Assembly: GCA_014281115.1 (NCBI GenBank) | Contig: JACONQ010000017.1 | Coordinates: forward strand, 2,046,001 to 2,110,000 | Source of the DNA: Laburnicola sp. R22_1 | Lineage: Eukaryota > Ascomycota > Dothideomycetes > Pleosporales > Didymosphaeriaceae | Reading direction: 5' to 3' | Length of the DNA stretch: 64,000 nucleotides | Part shown: piece after piece, positions 47,587 to 59,920 of the stretch | Layout of the letters: each line of letters begins with the position of its first letter | How positions within the stretch are numbered: position 1 is the stretch's first letter | The notes under the pieces: generated by a model | What the model was told of the DNA's origin: nothing | Seen by the model: only the letters and a program-made list of their open reading frames with translations | Databases searched by the model: none | Position numbers and translations under genes: made by a program

Positions 47587-47771
47587 TATAAGGTATTATT
47601 ATTACTTAAGTAGCCTAATAGAGTTCTATATCCCCTTTAGGCCTAGTAAAAAATTTCATACAAATTTCTTTACTTTAAATAAAAGTAGGTAGTAATTTAT
47701 CTTATTACTACTTACCTTTTAATATTATTCTATTCTATCTTATTAACTATTAGGCATTCTAGTAGCGTCCT
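47587..47771 (+). repeat. LTR of gypsy family A copy 2, interrupted
   Basis: Matches 2436-2620. Its end (TATA) lies at 56220-56223 after the chromovirus. The target duplication of the chromovirus is GTCCT (47767-47771) against GCCCT (56215-56219), one C-to-T difference. Confidence 0.85.
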
Positions 47772-48049
47772 TGTAACGGTTCGTGGCTGCCTCCCTACTA
47801 GTCATTCACCATTACCTTTCCTTTCACACCCTAATAGCGCCTTTCACCTTATAGAAGGCGCCTTTTCTAGTTAGTATTAGCGCGTAGTTCGTGTGGGCCT
47901 GTGCCCTACGCCGCCCACTATATAAGTAAGGGCCCCCCAGTTCCCTTCCTTATCCCCCATCTTAGTATAGTCTCAATTCAGTTATTTCTTTTAACTATAC
48001 TAGCTATCCCTAAGAGGTTTGCCCTGTAAGACCGTGTACCGCCCTTACA
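47772..48049 (+). repeat. 5' LTR of chromovirus B
   Basis: 278 bp. Contains CCCACTATATAAGTAAGGG, a likely TATA element, and a CCTTCCTTATCCCCC start-site region. Differs from the 3' LTR at few positions, mainly transitions. Confidence 0.93.
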
Positions 48050-48144
48050 TTATACTAAGATTAAATTTCTTTAGCTGTAGACGGCGACATAATATCTACT
48101 CCTCCCTTAAGACGCTACCCGCAGGCGGTCAAATTAGTAGAAGT

Positions 48145-48475
48145 TTTAGCTTACTAGGTTAGGCTAGAAGCGTGTTAGTCACTTTAGTGCCAGGCAGTAT
48201 TATTACACTGCGCTAAGGTGGGTTAGGCCATCGCTTACTAGGTTAGGCCAGAAGTTTGTTAGTCACTTTAGTGCCAGGCAGTATTGCTACACTACGCTAA
48301 GGTAGGTTAGGCCATCGCTTACTAAGTTAGGCCAGAAGTTTATTAGTCACTTTAGTGCCAGGCAGTATTGCTACACTACGCTAAGGTAGGTTAGGCCATT
48401 ACTTACTAGATTAGGCCAGAAGTTGTTAGTCACTTTAGTGCCAGGCAGTATTATTATACTACGCTAAGGCCTACT
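48145..48475 (+). repeat. Four tandem 84-bp repeats in the chromovirus leader
   Basis: Unit core: TTACTAGGTTAGGCCAGAAG, then GTTAGTCACTTTAGTGCCAG, then GCAGTATTGCTACACTACG. GTTAGTCAC starts at 48174, 48258, 48342 and 48425, so the period is 84, 84 and 83. Lies between the LTR and gag, where packaging and dimerisation signals of retroelements sit. Confidence 0.92.
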
Positions 48476-48599
48476 TAGAGAGGTCGCTTATCTAGTCAGG
48501 CAGGGAGTTCCTAAATAAACAAACAACAATCACTAAACAACAACTATCGCGCCACACCCTGCAGAGCCAACTCGCCTAATAACCTCCTTTTAGCGCTAT

Positions 48600-50870
48600 T
48601 ACAGCAAGGGCACAAGACACAGAGCCAGACCACAGAGGTGACACGGAGGTCGAAGTTTCACGCATTCTATCTCACACTTTATCTTTCACTAAATCTTTTC
48701 TTAGCTTGGACCGTGCGCTAGCTCGCACGCTGCATAAGACCTGCCACCCTAGGTCTATCCGCTACACCCTCTCCGCAACCCCCACTTTGCTCTACTCCAC
48801 TATTGCCTACACTATAGCAAGCCGCCGCCCTTTAATTTAGGAGACTCCTAGAACGTTCCCAGCGTTCTCTCTACCCCTAGACAGTTCCAGGATCGACAAT
48901 ACAGAGGTGGACGTTCGCCCGCACTCTGCTAACAATAGTCTACACAACGCTCGCCTTAAGAAGATTCCCCCACTTAACCCTACTAGCGAGCTGTTATCTA
49001 TCCAGCGCGAAAAGCAGCTAATAGCTGCTCCCTAGGCAACTAGTCGCTCTGCCCCCAGCCTAACAAAGAAAAAGAGCATTATTAAACTACTAAAAAAGGT
49101 CTACCCCAAAGGAATCCTTTACAACACACAGCACAATCACTATGTCGCTATACTTAAAGCGGACCAGCTAAGCAACGAATTTTTAATAGTAGACCTTAAG
49201 TGGCTTGCGCACTAAGGCGAAGCTAAACTTAAAGCTGCTGGCAAGTACAACGCGTTTACGGGACAATTTGAGCCAGACTAATTAATCTAGCATAGCTTAG
49301 AAATAAGATAGTTACTTGCCACCTATTAGCTTTAGGCTTAATATTGCTTTTCTTAAGGCCTGTTTTTAGAGACAGCACTAAATTTAGTAACTAGGGCTAT
49401 TACAAAGTCTAAAGAAGACCCCAAATAGAAGGTCCTTATTCGGGCTTTATGCGAGCGCGCTAATATGTTTAAACAAGCTTTTACTATACTTAAGGCAACA
49501 ACACCTTATACCACAGGGTACGCAGTCTTAGAAAATTCCCACTCCTAGCCTAATATTGCCAATCACGTAGCTATTAGACAAGGCTTATTTAGCCCTAAGA
49601 AAGTTCTCCCCTCTATTGAAGATAGGTATAATCTGTAGCACCGCACTCAAGTCCCCTTAAAACCCCCCAGCCCAGGAACGCCCAATCTACTACATAGTTC
49701 ACGCCGCCCTTAGGCGGCCAAGCAGAGCTTATCCCGCCCCACCGCGCCCTAACGTGCACCACAACATCCGCCCCAGCTTATGGTGCCCACTCTGCAATAG
49801 GATAACACCTTTCGCTACTCCCTAGTCTCAGGACACGTACAAACCAAGCTTGCCAATGGCGCCTGGATTAACGTGCCCTGGGGCAGACACGCTTTAGCCG
49901 CCCTATCTAGTGTGTCTAAGCCAGAACGCTCTGCAAAGCTACCCAACATTAACAAGTACTATAGAAAAGGTTAACCTAGCCCTAGTATTAAAGATTGGCT
50001 AGAGAATATACGTAACAAGATCCGCGTAAACACGGACTATTACTAAGGCGACAACAATAAGAAAGATTAAGATAACCTTGCGGAAGCCATCCTTAGCCGC
50101 CTTAGAGGCGCGCCTTAAGAGGCAGCGCGAAATTAGCGTTGGACGAATTAGGCCCTCTAAGAAGATTATGGACCTAAAGCACTCTTTGAATTTCTAGAAA
50201 AGACTTACTACAATCCCTTCGCTCCCTAATAGGCACGCGAGAAGTTTTATAAGCTCTTCCTCTCTAATAGGATAGACGCCTAAACGTTCCTATAGGCTTT
50301 TAAGAGTCTAGCTAGGAAAGGTAGACTAGACGTAAAGACCTAGAAGGATAAGAAGGATAAATTACAACTTAAATTAACTAGAAGTCTTAAGTTAATACTC
50401 TGGCAAGAGATAGAAGACCCTAATATTGACTACCCAGCAATTAAACGCCAAATAACCGCAGCCAGCCGCACTCTTCGAGACAACAACGCGACAACCCCTT
50501 TCTAGGCGCACACAAGGACTCCTTTCTAGGTATCACCCTCTAGATCACAGCCCTCGTACGCGGCCCCTGCCAAATTAGCACCCCACTCCGAACCCGCTAC
50601 TAACAATCAACCCGCTGTTCCCTTTTCCACCCTCTATAATTAGACCAGGGCGTAGTGTGTCCAGAACCACGCCTATTTTAAGTGTGGCAAAGTAGGAAAC
50701 AAACACTTGTGCTGCTACCCCCACACTAAAAAAACAGCCACACAAGCAAATGTGGACATAGCAGACAATCTAAATTTAAACAAACTTAGTATCACCTACT
50801 ACTCTAATTTAGAGGCAGGCGATTCGTTAAATGACAAGGCTTTAAATACGCGCTACTAGACCACCCTAAT
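48600..50870 (+). pseudogene. gag of chromovirus B, with stops
   Basis: Frame 1 of the window. The capsid-like part reads GPKALFEFLEKTYYNPFAP, EKFYKLFLSNRIDA, FKSLARKGRLDVKT and EDPNIDYPAIKRQITAAS. A zinc knuckle at about 50670-50715 reads YFKCGKVGNKHLCCYPH, with the first Cys now Tyr. Stops are mostly CAG-to-TAG or TGG-to-TAG. The pol frame follows in the minus-one frame. Confidence 0.78.
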
Positions 50871-50999
50871 CTAGTAGCTTACATAGGGGCCACTAAACCA
50901 ATCAACCTAGACAAACTGCAGTTCTAATCACGAAACGCAGATGCCAAGCCAAAATTGTCGCCCGCAGGCGGCAAAATAGTAAGGGTCCCCAAGCTATTT

Positions 51000-53900
51000 A
51001 GAGGCTCCTAACTAGTCCTGCCGGTGCAAATCGTATTCTAAGAATTGGCTCTCAGGTTGCAAGCCTTAATAGACACCAGTGCTAGCGCTTATAACCTCGT
51101 CGCTTTAAGGTATATAAAGGCGGTACGAAAACAGCTTAAAGCCAAACTCCTCCGCCTAAAGACACCGATCCCCCTTAAGAACTTTGCAGGGAAGAGAAGC
51201 GCGAAAGTGGACACCTGTTTCACAGCCCAGCTTAACATTAACGGACGCAGCTTCACCACATAGTTTGTTTTCTGTGATATAGGGGACCACAATCTTATTA
51301 TTAGTAGGAAATTTTTTAAGCAAGCTAATTGCCTAGTTAACGCTTAGGACCGCCGCCTTTATTAGAAAGATAACAAGAATCTAACCTTTGCCAGCAACCT
51401 CGTCCTACCGCGGACTTTCCCCCTACCCAACCCTTCCCACCAGGACAACGCCACTCGACGGGACGGCCTACTCAAAAAACAGGACCATACCCACTAAAAG
51501 ACTCGCTTATTAAAAGCCAACTAGAGCGTCTCTAAGGAAATCTCTATTTAGCTTCCCAACCCCACCATCTCGGTTATTAAAACGTACTTAAAGGCTTACC
51601 AGAAACCGAGCTATAAGAACGACTTTAACAGAGATAGTAGCGTAGAGGCCGTAGAGCTGTCTTTCTTAGATAAAGAGCTATCTAACAACAAGTCGCCTAT
51701 TAGTCACCCTATCCCCACTATCCAAGGAAGCCACTAGCAAGACTAGCCCCCAGGAATTATACGGCAGGATCCGGGTATTACCCCTAGCCCTAGACCTAGA
51801 GACTGTGATTCTACCAGAGAAGCTAATCTAAGGATTAGACAGCTCTTGCAGGAATTAACTATTTAATTAGAACTACCCTAGCTAGAACAACCTGGAATAG
51901 CTTCCTTCCGCCCCACTAAATCACTAACATAGAAGGAGAACTTGCGGAAGATAAATAATAAATTGCGTTCGGCAGACCCACTGGCCCTATGGAATCCAGC
52001 TAACCTCCTAGAACTTATTTAGGCGCTAACGCGGGAACAATTGTACGCTGCTAGCTTTAACATTAACACAGTAACCGCCGCAGCCTTTACTTTAAACAGC
52101 GGCCACAAGTCTAACACAATTATGGGTTGTACCAGCCCCTATAAGCTAGCTAAACTTATTAAGGACCGCAAGAGCGAGATGCACAGCCCAGAAAACAAGT
52201 CCTAAGCTAACCTACTTGCTAAAATAGAACAAGCGCTCCCCTAGCCAGGATATACTGGAGTAGAGCCTGCCTATTTTTCAAAATTGGATTCTAACGCCCT
52301 CCTGCCTTACTAAAAGGGCGTTAATTACTATGTCGATCTTACTAAAGACCTGTCTACGCTTACTACCTCGCCTTTGTACAGCATGTCCTTAAAGTATCTT
52401 AAACTCCTTAAAGCCTATATTAACAACTATATTAAGCGCGGGTTTATCGTCCCTAGTAATACCAGCTTTGCTTTGCTGGTGTTGTTTGCTAAAAAGCTGG
52501 GCGGAGGTTGGCGCTTTTGCGTTAATTACCACTGGCTTAATACTATTACTAAAAAGGACGTTATAGCAATCCCACTTATTAAGGAGACACTTATGCGCCT
52601 CTCTAGAGCGAGACTTTTCACTAAGTTTAATATTCGCTAAGCATTCTACCAAATCTAGCTTACCCTGGAGACTAAAGCGCTAACTACTTTTCGAATCTAG
52701 TATGGAAACTATAAGTATAGGGTCTTACCCTTCGGTCTCTGCAACAGTCCTGCCACCTTTTAACGGTTTATTAATAGCATTCTAGGCGATTATCTAGACG
52801 ACTTCTGTACTGCATACATCAACGACATCCTTATCTTTTCTAAGAATCCCCTAGAACACGAAGAACACGTTCGCAAGGTCCTACTCCGCTTAAGGGACGC
52901 TAATCTCTAAGCTAATCTTAAGAAATGCAAATTCGCTGTAATAGAAACTAAGTTCTTAAGATACATTATTAGCACTAAAGGAATCTATAAGGACCCCGCA
53001 AAGACCGCCGCAGTTCGGGAATAAAAAGAGCCCACAACACTTAAGGCATTATAGAGCTTTTTGGGCTTCTACAACTACTACCACTCCTTTCTTCCTTACT
53101 ACGGGCGGGTTGTTTGCCCCCTAATTAAGCTACTAAAAAATGGTGCCTTTTACACCTTTAGAGACCAGAAACATGCTGCCTTTAAAGCCGCCAAGCAACT
53201 TGTAGCCAGCGACGTCCTAGTCTTATAGTACTCCCCATTTTAGATTACCTACATAGAAACCAACTCTAGTAACAGTGTTAATGCGGGCTCTCTTAGTTAA
53301 CTATAATCTAATAGTACCTAGCGCCTAGTTGCATAGTACTCTAAATTATTAAAGCCCGCTAAGTTAAATTATAACATTCACAATAAGGAAATGTTAGTAG
53401 TTATATAGGGCCTTTTGGAATAAAGAGCGCAACTAATTAGCCTCTAAACCGCCAAGCCCTTTAATATCATTACTAATTATTAGGCCCTTGAGTACTTTAG
53501 CACCAAACGCGAGCTCTCTCCACGGCAAGCCTATTGGTCTAAGAAGCTGTCCGAATACTATTGTCGAATTACGTACTAACTAGGAACCGCAAATGTTGTA
53601 GCCAATGCGCTATCTAGGAAATAGGACGAGCTGAAGTCGCAGAAGGAGAAGGATTAAGAGGCTCGCACCTGGTTTTTTTCTCCCGCAACTACTAGATACC
53701 GCTAAAGCAGCCCTTAGGGCTGTTATAATTACAGAGCAGAAGAAAGGAAAAGTCGATATAAGCCCTAAAGGAGCCCATCCTTATATACTTATTAATTGCC
53801 TACTACATGCCAATTGAACACACAAGGTGCTTAAATCGCTCTAAGAAGCTGCCTGTTCTGGATTACTAGGTTTCGCCCTTACCCCTTTAGGGTTGCTTCT

Positions 53901-55345
53901 CTACAAAGACCGCCTGGTAGTTCTCTCTATAGAGTTTCTCTAAACGCATCTAATTTAAACGATGTATGCTTATTAGGTTACTACCTATTTAGGTTTACAA
54001 AAAACTCTCTGGCTTTTATGCCAGTTGTATTACTAAAAGGGCATAAACGCTAACGTTAATAGGTACATCTCTAATTGCAAAGACTGCTAGTAGAGTAAGC
54101 CTCTACTAGACAAAAAGCCAGGCTTGTTACACCCGCTTCCTATCCCCAAAAATGTCTGGCAAGATGTCTTAATTAATTTTAAATTATTCCCTAAGGATAA
54201 GAAAGGGTATAATAACGCGATAGTATCTTATTGCCGCCTATCTAAGCGTGCCTTTTCTATGCCCTGCTGCAAGACGGTTACGGCTAAACAAGCCGCCGAT
54301 CTCTACTATTAGTACATATTTAGAGTCTTTAGCCCCCCTTAATTAATTGTATCTAATCGCGGCCCCTAGTGTATTTCTGCTTTTCTGGCTGCTTTATGCA
54401 AGCTTATAAGTATTAAGTAACTTCTCTTTATAGCGCGGTATTCGCAAACTAATGGCTAAACTAAGATTATGAATTAGTACCTTAACTAGCGTCTACGTCC
54501 GTTTATTAACTTTTATTAAGACAACTAGTTAGATTTGCTGCCTAGCATGGACTGGGCCCAAGTGATACTGCCCCACGATAGCACCGGAGTTTCGCCTTTT
54601 AAGATTAAGTTCGGGCATTAGCTGTACTTTTACTGGGACTGGCGCGAGCGTACCCAACCAGTTACTAAATCTCTAGACAACGTCACTTTAGAAAAGGCTA
54701 AGGCGTGGGTTAAGGCCTGTGCCAAAGCCTGCGAATTCGTCTGTGACACTGCCCGCGCTAATATGTCTACTGCCTAGGAAATGCAATCAGAGCAGGCTAA
54801 CAAATATAGACAAGCTGTTGATTTTGACGTTAGGGACTAGGTCTTTGTCACCCCGAAGGGATTTATTACTAAACGCCCATTAGTTAAGCTGGATTATTAA
54901 ATAAAAGGACTATACCTAATTGTAGGCAAGAAAGGCCACTTATTTGTACTTAAACTCCTACAATACATAAGAGTTCACCTAGTGTTTTACGCCGACAGGC
55001 TTCGAAGGGATCTAAATAATCCCTTACCAGGTTAATTGCAACCTCTAGAACCACCTATTAAGGTGGACGGAGTCCTTAAGTGGCTAGTTTCTCGCATCCT
55101 TAACAGCAAAGTAGACCGCGGAATACTAAAGTACTGGGCAGCGTGGGAAGGGCATGACCCTGACCCAACCTACTACCCTGCCGACAACTTTGTCAACTCT
55201 CCCCTACTAATCGAAGCTTACTATTAAGAGTACCCTAAGCGAGCTAGTCCACTAAAACAGTTGCCTATTTGGCTAGACGCCGCCCTCTAAGACACCTTTC
55301 TAGAGCCTATCCCTAAAGACAATATGGCCGCGAAGACAGGGTCGA
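51000..55345 (+). pseudogene. pol of chromovirus B (PR-RT-RH-IN-chromodomain), with stops and one frame change
   Basis: Protease ALIDTSASAYNLVAL (51054-51098), where DTGA has become DTSA. RT about 52374-53030: FAKKLGGGWRFCVNYHWLN, VLPFGLCNSPATF, and the box [10 protein letters not shown] (52812-52841) where YLDD is YIND. RNase H about 53260-53630. Integrase from about 53860 with YISNCKDC, then the core VWQDVLINFKLFPK (normally VSVDF). Integrase and chromodomain are in a different frame from RT, so a frameshift lies between about 53640 and 53860. The chromodomain at 55075-55230 reads WLVSRILNSKVDRGILKYW, AAWEGHD and YYPADNFVNSPLLIEAYY; it is almost intact. Dead copy. Confidence 0.88.
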
Positions 55346-55936
55346 AGCGCCGCATTAGGCGTACTTAGCTAGGTGCCTGTCGCTTTTTAACACCTGCACG
55401 CCCTTAGGCTCGCGCGCGTAACCAGATACCTATCGCTTTTCGGTACCCTCACCCCCAGACGTCCCTACTACCGCCGGCAGCCCCTGTGGCTTTAGAAGCC
55501 GCCCTGCCCTAATTAAAAACCGCATGGTTGGGTCAACACGTTTTTCAAAGCGCTCTCCTATAGTACTAGGGAACCTTATGCAACACAATTGCGCTGGCGC
55601 GCAATAAACTAACTAGAATTTTTTTGGCTAACCGCGTTTTTGTATAGCGTCAAAGCTAAGGATGCGCTCTATTGGCGAAACGCCAAACGCTAAGATGTGG
55701 TTTCTACCGCGTTTTTTCCACTAATCTACTAATTCACCCCTAACAACTTTCCTTAATATCTCTACCAAATAGCACCCAAATTAAAAACCGAGGCCACCGC
55801 TAGAACCGTAGGGGCCCGTTGCCCCTACTCTAGCCCTCTTCAGCCCTAAAATAGTGCTGGTTACGTTGAAAATCCGCCAAAACACACTATTTTCACGTAC
55901 TTTCCTTCCTATTTTCAGGCCTTAAAAGGGGGGTTA

Positions 55937-56214
55937 TGTAACGGTTCGTGGCTGCCTTCCTGCTAGTCATTCACCATTACCTTTCCTTTTACACCCTAAT
56001 AGCGCCTTTCACCTTATAGAAGGCGCCTTTCCTAGTTAGTGTTAGCGCGTAGTTCGCGTGGGCCTGTGCCCTACGCCGCCCACTATATAAGTAAGGGCCC
56101 CCCAGTTCCCTTCCTTATCCCCCATCTTAGTATAATCTCAATTTAGTTATCTCTTTCAACTATACTAGCTGTCCCTAAGAGGTTTGCCCTGTAAGGCCGT
56201 GTACCGCCCTTACA
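55937..56214 (+). repeat. 3' LTR of chromovirus B
   Basis: 278 bp, same ends as the 5' LTR, followed by GCCCT and the last bases of the interrupted gypsy A LTR. Confidence 0.93.
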
Positions 56215-56223
56215 GCCCTTATA

Positions 56224-57195
56224 ATAAGTAGCAAAAGTGTAAATAGTTAATAATACTAATAATAATAACCTAGATACTATATATAGTATACTTAAGACTA
56301 GTCTTTAATTAGAACTAGGTATAGTATAAATATATATAGTTTTTTTATAACTAAGGGGTTTCTAATATAAATATTATAATAATAGTAGTTACTTTTCTAC
56401 TATTATATGCATAGAAAAGCGGTTTAAGGTATTAATAAAAAGAAGTTAATAAATATATATAATAACCTTTTTATTTTATTTTATTTTAACTTTAAACTAT
56501 AAAAAAATTAAAAAGATATTTAGTAAGCCGACTATATAGTATATAGATTTTAAAACCTTTTTATACTCTTTTTAATTACTAAGTAGAAGGCTCTACTTTT
56601 TTATTATATTATTTAAGATACAAGCCTTTATTATTCTATCTCTAGATAAATAATTTAATAATATATATAAGTATAGTAATACTTACTATTAGTAAGTATT
56701 ATTAGTAAATAAGATATTAATTTTAAATCTATCTATGTCTGTTATTAGATTAACTACCTAGGGGTAGAATAATAAAGGCTTTTATCTTAAATAATATAAT
56801 AAAAAAGTAGAGCCCCTGCTTAGTAATTAAAAAAGAGCGTAAAAGGTAAATTATAAATCTATCTATATTATAAGTATTAATAAGCATAATATATATAATA
56901 AGTATAATAAAGTTAAGAACTTGCTATAATATATTAAATAGATTAATATTTAAATAGTAGTTATCTATTAGAGGCATACTAGTATACACTACTTTTTAAT
57001 AGTACTATAACTTTTCTTAGTAATAAAGTATGGTTTTTTTTTGCGAAAAAGGGGTTTCTAATAAAAATATTATAATAATAGCAGATATTCCTTCTGCTGT
57101 GTAATAAAGTATAAAATAAAATAATTTTTAATAAAAGTATAGTTATATTAAACTTTAGTTTAGTTCTATAGAAGTTACATATTGCCGAAAAAAAA
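56224..57195. other. AT-rich tract with a foldback repeat and a direct repeat
   Basis: No gene. About 56557-56660 and 56745-56852 are inverted copies of a 100-bp unit (CTTTTTTAATTACTAAGC, TATTATATTATTTAAGATA, CTACCCCTAGGTAG) around an 85-bp loop; the unit also occurs at 43665-43770. GGGGTTTCTAATATAAATAT occurs at about 56345 and, with one change, at about 57049. Base composition returns to normal at about 57195. Confidence 0.6.
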
Positions 57196-57420
57196 ATTGG
57201 CCCCTCTACTAATAAAAACATGTCAGTTGCAACAATTGGAAGCACCTTGTGCGGCATCTTAACTGGTGCCATGTTTCTGCATTTCGTCTCAACTGTTGAG
57301 GGCAACTCGGAACTTTTCCGAATGAACCTGGGCGATATTCGGAACCTCCGGTCGCTGTATAAGACATGATGACCTCCAGACTGGCTAAGATGAATGTCAT
57401 TACACCCCTGCGCAAGCATT

Positions 57421-59920
57421 ATGGTCAAGTTCTCCCATGGCTGCTGGCACCGTGCCCCAGACACCATTATTGACTGGGCAGTTGAGACGGTCAAAGCTCA
57501 GGCAAAGGATGAGTCCTTACATTTCGCTACCATAAGTCATTGCAAATGAGCGATGCGTGACACGGCAGTACTGACCTGCGTCCAGGCATCAAAACCGATC
57601 AACTTTCGCGGCGACACTCTCAACAAGCCGACATTGACGCACCACCTTAGCTCGCCCATTGACAATGTCTTATATCTCTCGTCAACACACTTGAGACAAC
57701 AGAAGAGCGTAACGCAAGCACCGAGCTTTGAACTGTTTCCTAATGGTCAAAATAAGCACTCTGTGCCAGTCAAGACAACCAAGAACGACGAAAGCTTGAC
57801 TTTCAGCGTAGGAGAACTGACAGCCACAGTCAACACACAACCGAAGGCTTTTGATCTCAGCTTTCGGCACAACAAGAAACTGCTATCAACACTCGGATGG
57901 CGATCTATTGGCTATGTCAAGGAGGGCACAACGGCTTTACATCCCAGGGCGAACTACACGGAGCCCAACAAGGGAAAATGATGGGTGACGTACCAATAAC
58001 AGCTCGGTGTCGGAGACAAGGTCTACGGGCTCGGTGAGCGCTTCGGCCCATTTGCGACGAACGGACAAACAATGAGATGTGGAACGATGACGGCGGCACT
58101 GGCTCCGAACTCACCTATAAGAACATCCCCTTCTTCATCACCTCTGCTGGCTATGGCGTCTTCATCCCGACTTCCAGTTTCATCTCGCTCGAGATTCAAT
58201 CTGAGCGCACAACTCGCATCAACATTGCTGTTCCTGGTGAATCACTGTCCATCTATTTCATCTACGGATCAACACCCAAAGAAATCCTCTCTAGCTATTC
58301 AAAAATCACCGGAACACCTGCCCTGCCTCCAGCATAGACATTCGGTCTCTGGCTCAGCACATCCTTCACCACCAACTACGACGAGAATACCGTCACATCA
58401 TTCCTCGACGGCATGAAAGATCGCGGCATCCCCTTGAGCGTCTTTCACTTCGACTGTTTCTGGATGCCCGGCTTTGAATGGTGTGACTACGAGTTCGACA
58501 AAGACTATTTTCCAGACGCCGCCGGGCAACTCAGGCGCATGAAGGAGAAAGGAATCCGCATATGTGTATGGATAAATCCGTACATCGCGCAAGAAAGCTC
58601 AATATTTGATGAAGCGGCTGAGAAGGGGTACTTCATCAAGCGCGGCGATGGGAGTGTTTGGCAGTATGATTTCTGGCAGGCGGGTATGGGTTTTGCTGAC
58701 TTCACTAACCCGGATGCACGTAAGTGGTATCAAGGGAAGTTGCAAAGGCTCGTTGATATGGGCGTGGACTGATTCAAGACGGATTTCGGTGAGCGGATAC
58801 CGACGGGCGACACGGTATATTTCGATGGTTCAGATCCGGCCAAGATGCACAACTATTATGCGTACCTATACAACAAGGTGACGTTTGAGGTGCTGGAGAG
58901 GAACTACGGAAAGAACAAGGCTGCGTTGTTTGCGAGATCTGCAACCGCAGGGTGTCAGCAGTTCCATGTGCATTGGGGCGGCGATCCATACTCAAAATTT
59001 GAGGCTATGGCTGAGACTCTGAGGGGCAGGCTATCGCTTGCGCTGAGCGGTTTTGGGTTTTGGGCGCACGATATCGGAGGCTTCGAAGGGAAGCCAGATC
59101 CGGCGTTGTTTAAACGGTGGATTGCGTTTGGGTTGTTCTCGTCGCATTCGAGACTGCATGGAAGTGCATCCTTCAGGGTACGTTCCCTTTCCTAAATACC
59201 AGTGGATCGTTCGTTTGCTAACCACCGTAGGTGCCGTGGTTAATCGACGAGACCGAAGAAGCGTCCAAGGTCCTAAAGCACTTCGTCGGCGTCAAGCACC
59301 AGCTCATACCCTACCTTTAGTCGCAAGCGATCAAAACCCACAAGACTGGAGTCCCTATGCTCCGCGCCATGTTCCTCGAATACCCTTCAGATCCAGCCAT
59401 CTGGTATCTCGATCAGCAATATATGCTCGGCGACAGCCTTCTTGTAGCACCGATATTCAGCGAGGATAATAACGTGACTTACTATCTGCCCAAAGGCGAA
59501 TGGTACGGTATACTTGATCAGAAGATCCGAAATGGCCCTGGGTATGTGACGGAAGAGTTCAACTTCTTCGGTTTGCCAGTACTGCTGAAGCCTGGAGGTG
59601 CTGTCGTTATGGGCAAAGGTGGCGAGAAGGTGGAGTATGACTGGGCTGATGGCTTCAAGCTGCTAGTCAACATGGAAGAGGGGATGGAGTTGAGAATCGA
59701 TGTACCGAGTCACGAGGAGTTGAGTGAACACGTACTGTGTCTGAAAGTGACAGCGAGAGGGTCGAACCTATCTGTCGAGGCTGCGGATGGGCAGGCCAAG
59801 GGCGCTTGGGAACTGGTAATTGTAAATAAGAAGGTTAGCAGCGCCGATGGCGGTGAAGTGTCCAGTGAAGGTGTGGGTTTGGTCGCTGCTGGAGCTGCGA
59901 AAGTTTCACTGAGTTTGTGA
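57421..59920 (+). pseudogene. GH31 alpha-xylosidase-like glycosidase, inactivated by stops and a frameshift
   Basis: Normally removes alpha-linked xylose from xyloglucan fragments. Start ATG 57421 (MVKFSHGCWHRAPD), stop 59918-59920, one 53-bp intron (59178-59230). Landmarks: VYGLGERFGPFATNGQT, MWNDDGGTGSELTYKNIPFF, FHFDCFWMPGFEWCDYEFD, the nucleophile loop FKTDFGERIP (Asp at 58782-58784), the acid/base loop HVHWGGDPYSKFEAMAETLR (Asp at 58983-58985), GFGFWAHDIGGFEG, YMLGDSLLVAPIFSEDN. KTDFGERIP is typical of YicI-type alpha-xylosidases. Stops at 57547, 57979, 57997, 58335, 58770 and 59318, and a one-base loss near 58068 (frame 1 to frame 0). Catalytic residues survive, so decay is recent. All six stops can be explained by C-to-T or G-to-A. 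Confidence 0.9.

Larger units (their letters stand above)
44250..47771 (+). mobile_element. Ty3/gypsy family A copy 2, 5' truncated, split by two insertions
   Basis: Aligns with about 7820-9384 of copy 1: AGTTTAAGGCCCCTAAA (44588) with 8050, then the extra-ORF region (46559-47560), then an LTR starting 47587. The LTR is cut at 47771 by the chromovirus and its last four bases reappear at 56220-56223; 185 plus 4 gives the same 189 bp as copy 1. A Fot1-like element interrupts it at 44710-46558. It is more decayed than copy 1. Gag and most of pol are missing. Confidence 0.82.
47772..56214 (+). mobile_element. Ty3/gypsy chromovirus, family B, nearly full structure
   Basis: 8443 bp with 278-bp LTRs (47772-48049 and 55937-56214), both TGTAACGG...CCCTTACA. 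Polypurine tract AAAAGGGGGG just before the 3' LTR (55925-55934). Target duplication GTCCT/GCCCT. Inside: four 84-bp tandem repeats, gag with a zinc knuckle, protease, RT, RNase H, integrase and a C-terminal chromodomain. Much less AT-shifted than the elements around it, so it is a young insertion, yet it still has many RIP-type stops. Confidence 0.93.

Noticed and set aside
48145..48475. CRISPR-like array
   Set aside because: The units are 84-bp adjacent tandem repeats with no variable spacers and lie in a retrotransposon leader of a eukaryote.
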